From: an uncultured Eubacteriales bacterium
Lineage (GTDB): Bacteria; Bacillota; Clostridia; Christensenellales; Aristaeellaceae
Assembly: GCA_900315315.1 (NCBI GenBank)
Contig: OMYT01000003.1
Coordinates: forward strand, 48,958 to 112,957
DNA length: 64,000 bases
Direction: 5' to 3'
Position numbers and translations under genes: made by a program. Shown here piece by piece: positions 19,956 to 27,446 of the stretch (within the stretch, counting starts at the first letter, position 1; every line of letters starts with the position of its first letter). The notes beneath the pieces are model-generated. The model was not told the DNA's origin and searched no databases. It worked only from the letters and a program-made list of their open reading frames with translations.

Positions 19956-21212
19956 ATGGACAGGAAGCTCACCGTGGGGCAGAATACGGTTTACAACACC
20001 ATCGGCAGCTGCTTCTATCTGGCGTGCCAGTGGCTGATTACGGTGCTGGTGATCCGGCTGGGGTCGGTGGAATACGGCGGGATTCTGACGCTGGCGATGT
20101 CGGTGACGAACGTGCTGTTCACGCTGGGAACATTCGGAATCCGGAGCTACCAGGTGAGCGACTACGAGAAGAAATACACAACGGGCGAATATGTGACGAC
20201 GAGGCTGTTCCTGTGCGCATGCTCGCTGGTCATCTGCATCGGGTACAGCTTCCTGTTCTCCGGGCAGACGACATACGTGGCAGCGTGCATCAGCGCGTAT
20301 ATGCTGTTCCGGCTGGGAGAGGCGCTGAGCGACGAGAACCAGGCGATCCAGCAGGTCGGCGGGCGGATGGACTATGTATTCTGGTCCTTCGTGATGCGAG
20401 GGATCCTGCTGGTGGGGTCTTTTGCGGCGACGCTGGTGCTGACGAAGGACCTGCTGACGACGTTCGCGGTGATGGCGGCGGCGACGGGGGCGGTGGTACT
20501 GCTGTACGAGCTGCCGAAGAGCCGGAAGCTGGACCCGTTCAGCTGGAAATTCAACATTCAGCGGACGTGGAAGCTAATCACGGAAAACATCCCGCTGATG
20601 ACGAACTCCTTCCTGATGGCGTTCTGCATCACGATTCCGCGGACGGCGCTGGACAATCTGTGGGGCCACTACGAGATGGGGATCTACGGATCCATCGCGG
20701 CGCCGGCGGCGATCGTGCAGAGCGCGGTGCTGTGGCTGTACATGCCCTCGCTGACGCAGTTCGCGGAATACTACCACGAGCGGCAGGACGAGGCATTCCA
20801 CAGGCTGAACCGGAAGATGATCCTGCTGATTACCGGGGCGGCGGCGGTGATCCTGATCGGCGCGGCGGTGCTCGGGAAGTGGGGGCTGAACCTGCTGTTC
20901 GGGGCGGAAGTCGCGGCGAGAAGCGATCTGCTGATCCCGACGCTGGGGACGACGGTGCTGATCGCGGCGGAATACTACGTGAGCGCGCTGCTGACGGTGG
21001 TGCGGAACCTGAAGGCGATCCTGATTTCCAACGTCGCGGCGGTGGCGGTTACAATCGCGATATCAAATCTGCTGATCCGGCCGTACGGGGCGATGGGGGT
21101 CAACTATGTGATCTACATCTCGATGGCGGTGACGCTGGTGATCCAGGGAATCGCGCTGGGGAAGAATTTCCGGGAGCATTTCGGAAAGGGGAAAGAGGAT
21201 GCCGGAGTATAA
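19956..21212 (+). CDS. Polysaccharide/teichoic-acid flippase (MOP superfamily)
   Basis: This 418-residue integral membrane protein with about 12 hydrophobic segments belongs to the Wzx/MATE-like MOP exporter superfamily, which flips lipid-linked glycans across the membrane. The N-terminus (NTVYNTIGSCFYLACQWLITVLVIRLGSVEYGG) is typical. It overlaps licD by 14 bases and is therefore translationally coupled to it. The same pairing (tacF with licD1/licD2) is known in the pneumococcal lic2 locus, where TacF exports phosphocholine-bearing teichoic acid chains. A TacF-like role is an inference from this context; the sequence alone supports only the superfamily. Confidence 0.88.
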   Translation: MDRKLTVGQNTVYNTIGSCFYLACQWLITVLVIRLGSVEYGGILTLAMSVTNVLFTLGTFGIRSYQVSDYEKKYTTGEYVTTRLFLCACSLVICIGYSFLFSGQTTYVAACISAYMLFRLGEALSDENQAIQQVGGRMDYVFWSFVMRGILLVGSFAATLVLTKDLLTTFAVMAAATGAVVLLYELPKSRKLDPFSWKFNIQRTWKLITENIPLMTNSFLMAFCITIPRTALDNLWGHYEMGIYGSIAAPAAIVQSAVLWLYMPSLTQFAEYYHERQDEAFHRLNRKMILLITGAAAVILIGAAVLGKWGLNLLFGAEVAARSDLLIPTLGTTVLIAAEYYVSALLTVVRNLKAILISNVAAVAVTIAISNLLIRPYGAMGVNYVIYISMAVTLVIQGIALGKNFREHFGKGKEDAGV

Positions 21213-22047
21213 AGAGGAGGATCTGAAGCGGATCTGGAAGACGGAAATCGAGATCTACCAGGCGATCGCGAAGATCTGCGAGGATCACGGGCTGCGGTAC
21301 TACGCGGCATACGGCACGGTGATCGGGGCGCTGCGGCACAAGGGGTTCATCCCGTGGGACGACGACATGGACGTCTGCATGCCGCGGAGGGACTACGAGG
21401 CCTTTCTGGGATACGCGGAGAAGGAACTACCGGAGAAGATGGGGATCTACGGGATCGGGTACACGAAGGGGTTCGTGATGCCGATGGTGAAGATCGTGAA
21501 CAAGCGGACAGTATTCGTGGAGGAATCGGACCAGGACAAGAAATATGTATGCGGGATCTATGTGGATGTGTTCCCGATGGACGCGGCGCCGCCGACGGAG
21601 GAGCTGAAAAGAAAGCACCGGAAGCGGATTATGCGGCTGGGGCGGGCGATGGTGCTGGCGGAATATCCGCACGGGAAGCTGCCGGAGGGAATGAATCCGG
21701 TGGTGAAGGCCGGAGTTTCCGCCGGATGCGCGGTGATTCATGCAGGGCTGAGGATTTTCGGATTTACGGTTGAAAAGCTGAATAAGGCTTTTGAGAAGGA
21801 AGCACGGAAATATGAGACGGAAAATGTTGAGGAATATGAATTAACGGCTTATTTTTCCGAGTGGGAGACAGAGTATACGAAGGCGGAGGTTATATTTCCG
21901 ACGAAGGAGATGGCTTTTGAAGATATAACCATAAAGGTACCTAAAGAGGCAGATCGGTATATTCGGGATATGTATGGGGATTGGACAGTGATTCCGCCTC
22001 CGGAAAAGAGGCATAATCACTGTCCGGTAAAACTGAAATTTGAGTGA
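21199..22047 (+). CDS. licD: LicD-family phosphotransferase (phosphocholine transfer to glycan)
   Basis: LicD enzymes transfer phosphocholine from CDP-choline to sugars of teichoic acid or lipopolysaccharide. The 282-residue protein shows the family's nucleotidyltransferase-like core: YYAAYGTVIGALRHKGFIPWDDDMDVCMPRRDYEAF (about residues 34-69), including the GT-hG...HxGFIPWDDDxD signature and its catalytic acidic residues. It ends with a WTVIPPPEKRHNH segment common in the family. Translation is coupled to the upstream flippase. CDP-choline would be supplied by the LicC enzymes encoded at 27.4-31.6 kb. The acceptor sugar is unknown. Confidence 0.92.
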   Translation: MPEYKEEDLKRIWKTEIEIYQAIAKICEDHGLRYYAAYGTVIGALRHKGFIPWDDDMDVCMPRRDYEAFLGYAEKELPEKMGIYGIGYTKGFVMPMVKIVNKRTVFVEESDQDKKYVCGIYVDVFPMDAAPPTEELKRKHRKRIMRLGRAMVLAEYPHGKLPEGMNPVVKAGVSAGCAVIHAGLRIFGFTVEKLNKAFEKEARKYETENVEEYELTAYFSEWETEYTKAEVIFPTKEMAFEDITIKVPKEADRYIRDMYGDWTVIPPPEKRHNHCPVKLKFE

Positions 22048-22076
22048 TTGACTTTTCATAATTTGTTTGTTATTAT
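22048..22076 (+). promoter_or_regulatory. Promoter of the BCCT transporter operon
   Basis: TTGACT (22048-22053) and TATTAT (22071-22076) are separated by 17 bases. The hexamers begin right after the licD stop codon. Confidence 0.72.
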
Positions 22077-22082
22077 CTGTTT

Positions 22083-22116
22083 GTTCATGAAAATAAGAAA
22101 ACTGAGAAACGTGAAC
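22083..22116 (+). promoter_or_regulatory. Putative operator similar to that of the lic operon
   Basis: GTTCATGAAA (22083-22092) lies six bases after the -10 box. A second partial site, AAACGTGAAC, follows at 22107-22116. The licCA promoter has GTTCATGAAC seven bases after its -10 box and GTTCACGAAC 26 bases further on. The matched positions suggest one regulator acting at both promoters. No binding evidence exists. Confidence 0.5.
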
Positions 22117-22130
22117 GAGGAGGAATATCA

Positions 22131-23759
22131 ATGGCTAAGCGGTATGATATCGTAACCATTGTGACCAGCCTGGTTTTGATGGCCCTGCTGGTGGTGGGGA
22201 CGATCTTTGCCGGGGACAGCGTGATCACGGGACTGAACGAGGCGAAAAACTGGACGATCTACAACTTCGGATGGGTATTCATCCTGGTGGTTGCGGGGAT
22301 CCTGTTCTATGTGCTGTGGCTGGCTTTCTCGAAATACGGGAGCATCCGGATGGGGCGGACGAAGCCGCAGTTCGGATGGTTCGGGTACGCGGCAATGATT
22401 TTCTGCGCGGCGATGGGCAGCTGCATGATCTACTGGCCTTCGGTGGAATGGGCGGAGTACATCTGCTGGACGGATGTATGGCCCTTCGGGTGGGGCGTGA
22501 AGGAGATGGCGGACAACGCGCTGAGCTACAGCTTTTTCCACTGGGGAATTCCGGCATGGGCGGTATACGCGGCAGGGATCGTGCCGATCGGATACCGGTA
22601 CTTCGTGCGGAAAAAGCCGGGGCTGACCATCCAGGGCGGATGCGAAGGTGTTTTCGGAGAGAAGGCGGTGCAGGGGCCGCTGGGTACGATCATCAACATT
22701 ATCTTCATCGTTGGGATCCTGGGCGGGCTGACGATCACCTACGGGACGGGGATCCCGATGCTGGCGAACTTCCTGCACGCGGTGATCGGGACGCCGGAGA
22801 ACTTCACGGTGAACGTGATCCTGATTGCGGTGCTGACAGGGGCGTTTACGTGGAGCGCGCTGAGCGGCATCGAAAAGGGCATCCTGAACCTGAGCCGGCT
22901 GTGCATTATCTTCTGCGGGGTGATGCTGGCACTGATCCTGGTGCTGGGCAACACAGGGTACATCATCAACAGCACGACCCAGGCGCTGGGCGGGCAATTC
23001 CAGAACTTCTTCGCGATGCTTTTCAACGTCGGGCCGGGGCAGACCGAGTACGGCACGAACTTTGCGATGGAATGGACGGTGTTCTACTGGGCCTGGTGGC
23101 TGGGGCTGGCGCCGGTAATGTGGATCTTTATCGCAAAATGCTCGAAGGGGCGGACGATCCGCAGCATCATCCTGACGGTGATCGGCGCCGGATTCGTGGC
23201 GGATGTGCTGTTCTTCGGGGTGATCTCCGGAAACGGGCTGAGCCAGTACGCGGGATTCGACTGGAGCAGGCTGGGGAGCGGGAACACGCCGCTGGACGCG
23301 TTCTACAATACATGGAACGAATTCGCGTTTATCAGCGACACGCTGACGGCGACGGTGAGCCTGCCGAAGGTTGTGATCGGGGTGTGGTTCATCGGGTGCT
23401 TTATCCTGCTGATCACGACGATGGACTCCTCGGCGTATACGATGGCCGCGGCGACGGAGCGGAAAGTCGGCGTGAACAGCGACCCAAAGAAGCGGCTGCG
23501 GTTCTTCTGGGCGCTGCTGCTGAGCGTGGCGCCGCTGTGCATCCTGGGGAGCGGGGCCGGGACGAAGAGCTGCACAGCGGTGGTGGTGCTGACGGCGGTG
23601 CCGGTGATGATCCTGGTAATCTGCGCGATTATCGGATCCACAAGATGGATCCTGCAGGACTTCAGCAAGATGACGAGGCAGCAGATCGAAAACTACTTTG
23701 AGACGGACGAGGAGCGGGAAGAGCGCCTGGCCGCGGTGAAAGCGATACCGGAGGAATAA
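22131..23759 (+). CDS. BCCT-family transporter (choline/betaine/carnitine type)
   Basis: This 542-residue integral membrane protein has about 12 membrane segments. It is a member of the betaine/choline/carnitine transporter family, whose members import quaternary ammonium compounds with Na+ or H+, or by exchange. The family signature with aromatic residues near the substrate path is visible: FYWAWWLGLAPVMWIF followed by KCSKGRTIRS (about residues 322-345). A glycine-rich segment (TYGTGIPMLANF) corresponds to the unwound helix of this fold. The position between licD and the choline kinase/cytidylyltransferase operon makes choline a likely substrate, but it heads an operon of 2-oxoacid oxidoreductase genes, so a betaine or carnitine-like nutrient is also possible. 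Confidence 0.9.
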   Translation: MAKRYDIVTIVTSLVLMALLVVGTIFAGDSVITGLNEAKNWTIYNFGWVFILVVAGILFYVLWLAFSKYGSIRMGRTKPQFGWFGYAAMIFCAAMGSCMIYWPSVEWAEYICWTDVWPFGWGVKEMADNALSYSFFHWGIPAWAVYAAGIVPIGYRYFVRKKPGLTIQGGCEGVFGEKAVQGPLGTIINIIFIVGILGGLTITYGTGIPMLANFLHAVIGTPENFTVNVILIAVLTGAFTWSALSGIEKGILNLSRLCIIFCGVMLALILVLGNTGYIINSTTQALGGQFQNFFAMLFNVGPGQTEYGTNFAMEWTVFYWAWWLGLAPVMWIFIAKCSKGRTIRSIILTVIGAGFVADVLFFGVISGNGLSQYAGFDWSRLGSGNTPLDAFYNTWNEFAFISDTLTATVSLPKVVIGVWFIGCFILLITTMDSSAYTMAAATERKVGVNSDPKKRLRFFWALLLSVAPLCILGSGAGTKSCTAVVVLTAVPVMILVICAIIGSTRWILQDFSKMTRQQIENYFETDEEREERLAAVKAIPEE

Positions 23760-23763
23760 AAAA

Positions 23764-24798
23764 ATGTCCAGGAAGTTCATCAACGGAAACGAAGCCTTTG
23801 CCTATGGGGCGCTGGCGGCCGGCCTGAGCTTTTACGCCGGATACCCGATCACGCCGTCGACGGACGTATACGAGCTGCTGGAGCGGGAGCATGAGCAATA
23901 CGGCGTGGAGTTTGTGCACGCGAGCTCGGAAATCTCCGCGATCAACATGGTGATGGGCGCGAGCATCGCCGGCGCCCGGGCGCTGACGGTGACCTCCGGG
24001 TGCGGATTTTCCCTGATGCAGGAAGGGATCAGCTATATGGCGGCAGACTTCGTGCCGTGTGTGATCCTGAATGTGATGCGGGAAGGCGCCGGGCTGGGAG
24101 ACATCCCGAGAAGCCAGGCGGATTACGACCAGATGACCAAAGGCGGGGGGAACGGAGACTACCACGCGATTGTGCTGGCGTGCAGCTCCATCCGGGACTG
24201 CATGGAGATGCCGAGAATAGCCTACGGACTGGCGGAGAAATACCGGAACCCGGTGATCGTGACCTACGACAGCGACATCGCGCACACAAGGGAGAACGTC
24301 GATATTCCGCTGCAGGGGAAGGCAGATATCGACCGGCTGCCCTATACGCTGCGCGGAAACAGCAGCGGAACACCCAAGCTGGTCCAGAATGTCAATTATC
24401 ACGATCCGGACTTCACGCGGACTCTGAGCCGGAAGTATGAAGAGATCGAACGGGAGGAACAGCGCTGGGAAGCGTATGAAACGGAAGACGCAGAGATCGT
24501 ACTGGTGGCGTACTCCATCTGCGCATGTGTGTGCAGGGATGCGGTGCGGCGGGCCCGGGAGGCGGGGATGAAGGTCGGCCTGATTGTGCCGGTGACGCTA
24601 TACCCCTTTCCGGAGAAAGCGTTTGGGGAGCTCAGAAACTGCCGGAAGATCATTACGGTGGAGCTGAGCATCCTGAAGCAGATGCGCAGGGACGTAGAAT
24701 ATGCGACGCGGTTCCGCTACGAATACGGATCCGTGAACAGCCTGTCCGCCTGCCCGACGGTTGCCGATATTCTGGAAATCGTGAGGGAGGAGGAGTGA
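23764..24798 (+). CDS. korA: 2-oxoacid:ferredoxin oxidoreductase, alpha subunit
   Basis: The 344-residue subunit carries the pyrimidine-binding domain of thiamine-diphosphate-dependent 2-oxoacid:ferredoxin oxidoreductases, which turn a 2-oxoacid plus CoA into acyl-CoA, CO2 and reduced ferredoxin. The N-terminal GNEAFAYGALAAGLSFYAGYPITPST is diagnostic of the KorA/VorA branch. HASSEISAINMVMGASIAGARALTVTSG follows, and a C-terminal transketolase-like domain begins near residue 235. It starts four bases after the transporter stop codon. The beta and gamma subunits follow directly; the small ferredoxin-like delta subunit found in some relatives is absent. The symbol reflects family resemblance; branched-chain or aromatic 2-oxoacids are equally possible substrates. 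Confidence 0.9.
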   Translation: MSRKFINGNEAFAYGALAAGLSFYAGYPITPSTDVYELLEREHEQYGVEFVHASSEISAINMVMGASIAGARALTVTSGCGFSLMQEGISYMAADFVPCVILNVMREGAGLGDIPRSQADYDQMTKGGGNGDYHAIVLACSSIRDCMEMPRIAYGLAEKYRNPVIVTYDSDIAHTRENVDIPLQGKADIDRLPYTLRGNSSGTPKLVQNVNYHDPDFTRTLSRKYEEIEREEQRWEAYETEDAEIVLVAYSICACVCRDAVRRAREAGMKVGLIVPVTLYPFPEKAFGELRNCRKIITVELSILKQMRRDVEYATRFRYEYGSVNSLSACPTVADILEIVREEE

Positions 24799-24802
24799 GC
24801 CG

Positions 24803-25486
24803 ATGTACACGATGCTTTGTGCCGGATGCGGACACCGGACGGCGATGACACTGCTGGACGAGCTGATCGGGAAAAAGAGGCTGAAGGAAAAGACGATCCT
24901 GGCGCTGGACGTGGCCTGCTGCTCCCTGCTGATCGACGAAGTGGAGTACGACGCGGTGATGTGCGCCCACGGACGGGTGCTGGACGTGGCGAAGGGATAC
25001 CAGAGCGTACGGAAAGACAAATGCGTGATCTCCTACATGGGAGACGGGGCGGCGTACTCCATCGGGATTGAGGAAATGATCCACGCGGCTCGGCGGAACG
25101 ACCACGCGTTCGTGGTGGTGATCAACAACGGGCTGTACTCCATGACCGGGGGGCAGATTGCCCCGACGTACGTGGGGGACGCGGCGGAGGACGACCAGGA
25201 CGCGGGATTCCGGGCGGAAAAGGTGCTGAGCGGGTTCCCGATCCGATATCTGGCGCGGGCGGCGCTGACCGACGGGCCGAACATCGAGCGGGCCAGGAAA
25301 TATCTGGAGACCGCGATGGACGGGTATCTGAGCGGGAGCGGGTTTCACATGGTGGAGCTGCTGAGCCCGTGCCCGACAAACTACAAGCTGAACCCGAAGG
25401 ACATGGGGGAGATGATCAACGGGCAGATGACCCGGCATTATCCCCTGGGAGAATTCGTGAAAGAAGGAGAGCGGAACCCATGCTGA
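24803..25486 (+). CDS. korB: 2-oxoacid:ferredoxin oxidoreductase, beta subunit
   Basis: This 227-residue subunit binds the thiamine diphosphate cofactor and the iron-sulfur cluster. It shows MLCAGCGHRTAMTLLDELI at the N-terminus (Cys pair and Gly-His). The cofactor-binding stretch SYMGDGAAYSIGIEEMIHAARRN...VVINNGLYSMTGGQ lies at about 75-115. Family members often have a further acidic residue directly after GDG; here it is Ala. The length is slightly short for the family (usually 240-290). The gene is preceded by GGGAGGAGGAG and followed, with a 7-base overlap, by the gamma subunit gene. Confidence 0.9.
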   Translation: MYTMLCAGCGHRTAMTLLDELIGKKRLKEKTILALDVACCSLLIDEVEYDAVMCAHGRVLDVAKGYQSVRKDKCVISYMGDGAAYSIGIEEMIHAARRNDHAFVVVINNGLYSMTGGQIAPTYVGDAAEDDQDAGFRAEKVLSGFPIRYLARAALTDGPNIERARKYLETAMDGYLSGSGFHMVELLSPCPTNYKLNPKDMGEMINGQMTRHYPLGEFVKEGERNPC

Positions 25487-25950
25487 AGGAGATCTTTATC
25501 ATCGGGATCGGCGGGCAGGGCGCGCTGACGCTGGGGGAACTGCTTTGCCACGCCGGGAACCGGAAGGGTTATACCGTTTCCCTGTATCCCTTCTACGGAT
25601 CACAGATACGGGGCGGGGAAGCCGGATGCGTGGTGAAGATGGAGACGGAAGGCGGGGAGATCGCCAACCCGACGATCAACGAACCGGATGATTTCCTGAT
25701 CCTGAGCGGGAAGTTTTTTGAGAAGTATAAGCGATTCAGCAGGGAAGGGGCGGGGGTTTATACGGCCGCGGAGGGGAGTAAAGATAAGAATCTGAACCTG
25801 ATGCTGCTGAAAGAGTATGTTCAGGAGACAGGAGTTTTCAGCGATGAAGAGATTGTGGAAGCGATAAAGACCAAATTCCGCAGGGAAGAGATTTATCAGA
25901 AGAAAATTGAAGCTTATCTGAGTGCTGAGCAGAAGGAGCAGGGTTGTTGA
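25480..25950 (+). CDS. korC: 2-oxoacid:ferredoxin oxidoreductase, gamma subunit
   Basis: The 156-residue subunit has the hallmark IIGIGGQGALTLGELLCHAG at the N-terminus and the YGSQIRGGEAGCVVK motif near 39-53. Both are typical of the CoA-handling gamma domain. The ATG at 25480 overlaps the end of korB and starts at the conserved beta strand; longer upstream in-frame readings fall inside korB. The base composition shifts to a higher A+T content in the last third of the gene, as it also does near the ends of licD and rfbB. Confidence 0.9.
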   Translation: MLKEIFIIGIGGQGALTLGELLCHAGNRKGYTVSLYPFYGSQIRGGEAGCVVKMETEGGEIANPTINEPDDFLILSGKFFEKYKRFSREGAGVYTAAEGSKDKNLNLMLLKEYVQETGVFSDEEIVEAIKTKFRREEIYQKKIEAYLSAEQKEQGC

Positions 25951-25952
25951 AG

Positions 25953-27329
25953 ATGAATTATCAGGCTTTGTTTATTCCGAAGACGATTGCCGTGATCGGG
26001 GCGAATGAATCCGAGGGGTTCGGGGGAGCGGCGTGCAGGAACCTTCTGGAGTATATTGACGATCCGGAACGGATTTATTTCGTGAACCCGAAGCGGGACA
26101 TGCTGCACGGAAAAAAGTGCTACCACAGCATTTCCGAGGTGCCGGCGGACGTCGAGATGGCCGTGATTGCCACCAACAAAAAGACCGTGATCCCGATCCT
26201 GAAGGAAGGAAGCGGGAAGGGACTGAAGGCGGCGGTGATCTTCGCCAGCGGATTCAGCGAGACGGGCCGGGAAGAAGATATCGAACTGGAAAAGGAACTG
26301 GTTCGGACGGCGGAGGAACTGGATATCACGATTCTCGGGCCGAACTGCGCCGGCTTTTCCAACTTCCGGGACGGAATCAATCCGTTTGCCTTCCTGAGCG
26401 AGAAACGGGACCGGAAGGGATGCATCGGAATCATTTCCCAGAGCGGGATGATCAGCCTGTCCCTGAACGACAACCAGTATACACGGTTTTCCTACAACAT
26501 CAGCTGCGGCAACAGCAGCCTGCTGACAATGCCGGACCTGATCCCGTTTATGGCGGACGACGAGGAAACGCGGGTTATCGGCCTGTATATTGACGGGGTG
26601 AAGGATCTGGACGCGTTTGAGCAGGCGGTGGCCTACGCCAAAGAAAAGGGCATGCGCATCGCGCTGATCAAATCCGGGTCCAACGAGATGACGCGGCTGC
26701 TGACGAAAAACCATACAGGCAGCGTGGAAAGCTTCTCCGACGAAAGGTTCAACGCGCTGCTGAAGCAATACGGCATTACCCGGTGCCGGGATCTGGAGGA
26801 ACTGATCTACACGCTGTGCATCTTTGCCTACTGCGAACGGCTGCCGAAGAGCAACCGGGTGGCGGCGATCACGCTGTCCGGCGGCGAGGCGGCGCTGATG
26901 GGCGAAACGGCGGAAGGATTTGACATGGCGTTTCCGCCGTTCGACGAAGGGCTGACGAAATACCTGGAGGAGCGGCTGCCGGCGTATGCCCATGTCTCGA
27001 ACCCGCTGGACATGACGGCTGTGCTGTCCTACGACGCGGAGATCCTGGCGGACGCGCTGATCCATGTGATGCAGCAAAAGAAGATCGACGCGATCCTGTT
27101 TGGGTACACGCTGCTGTACCATATTGACGACCCGTGCATCTACTACCTGATTGAAGCGCTGAAAATCGTACAAAAAAAGCTGGGGGAGGAAACCAAGCCT
27201 TTGTTCCTTGTTTCCTTCATGTCCAACACCCGGAACCAGGACGCCATTGACCGGCTGCGGGAGCTCGGCGTGATCTGCCTTCCCACGCCGTACTACGCGT
27301 ACAGGGTTCTTACAGGGATCCTGGGCTGA
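25953..27329 (+). CDS. ADP-forming acyl-CoA synthetase, alpha (CoA-binding, phosphohistidine) subunit
   Basis: The 458-residue protein resembles the alpha subunit of ADP-forming acetyl-CoA synthetases, which convert acyl-CoA, ADP and phosphate to acid, CoA and ATP. The CoA-binding Rossmann domain (TIAVIGANESEGFGG, 11-25) is followed by succinyl-CoA-ligase-like domains with GPNCAGF (129-135) and ISQSGM (161-166). The KNHTGS motif places the phospho-acceptor His at 254. The ATP-grasp beta subunit is not encoded here, so a partner elsewhere is needed. The start may instead be a TTG at 25944 or 25947, which lies closer to the AGGAG. In the operon it would use the acyl-CoA made by KorABC for ATP synthesis. 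Confidence 0.85.
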   Translation: MNYQALFIPKTIAVIGANESEGFGGAACRNLLEYIDDPERIYFVNPKRDMLHGKKCYHSISEVPADVEMAVIATNKKTVIPILKEGSGKGLKAAVIFASGFSETGREEDIELEKELVRTAEELDITILGPNCAGFSNFRDGINPFAFLSEKRDRKGCIGIISQSGMISLSLNDNQYTRFSYNISCGNSSLLTMPDLIPFMADDEETRVIGLYIDGVKDLDAFEQAVAYAKEKGMRIALIKSGSNEMTRLLTKNHTGSVESFSDERFNALLKQYGITRCRDLEELIYTLCIFAYCERLPKSNRVAAITLSGGEAALMGETAEGFDMAFPPFDEGLTKYLEERLPAYAHVSNPLDMTAVLSYDAEILADALIHVMQQKKIDAILFGYTLLYHIDDPCIYYLIEALKIVQKKLGEETKPLFLVSFMSNTRNQDAIDRLRELGVICLPTPYYAYRVLTGILG

Positions 27330-27346
27330 GGGACGGCGAAAAACCA

Positions 27347-27376
27347 TTGACAAGTCTGCAAACAAAATGATATGAT
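27347..27376 (+). promoter_or_regulatory. Promoter of the licCA operon
   Basis: TTGACA (27347-27352) and TATGAT (27371-27376) are separated by 18 bases. The tandem palindromes at 27384-27419 follow directly. Confidence 0.78.
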
Positions 27377-27379
27377 GCC

Positions 27380-27423
27380 CGCGTGTTCATGAACGATAAA
27401 AAATCCATGTTCACGAACACGCG
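27380..27423 (+). promoter_or_regulatory. Putative operator: two GTTC-NN-GAAC palindromes inside a long inverted repeat
   Basis: GTTCATGAAC (27384-27393) is a perfect 10-bp palindrome over the expected transcription start. GTTCACGAAC (27410-27419) is a near-copy, with centres 26 bases apart. Together with flanking bases they form a larger inverted repeat (CGCGTGTTCATGAA against TTCACGAACACGCG) with one mismatch. This is a good candidate site for a repressor, possibly the winged-helix domain of the protein encoded immediately downstream. Confidence 0.6.
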
Positions 27424-27446
27424 TATTATTAATCAGGAGAGACTCC

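Noticed and set aside
22131-25950. Choline trimethylamine-lyase or carnitine degradation cluster
   Set aside because: No glycyl radical enzyme, activase, CaiA/CaiB-like or microcompartment gene is present; only the transporter fits.
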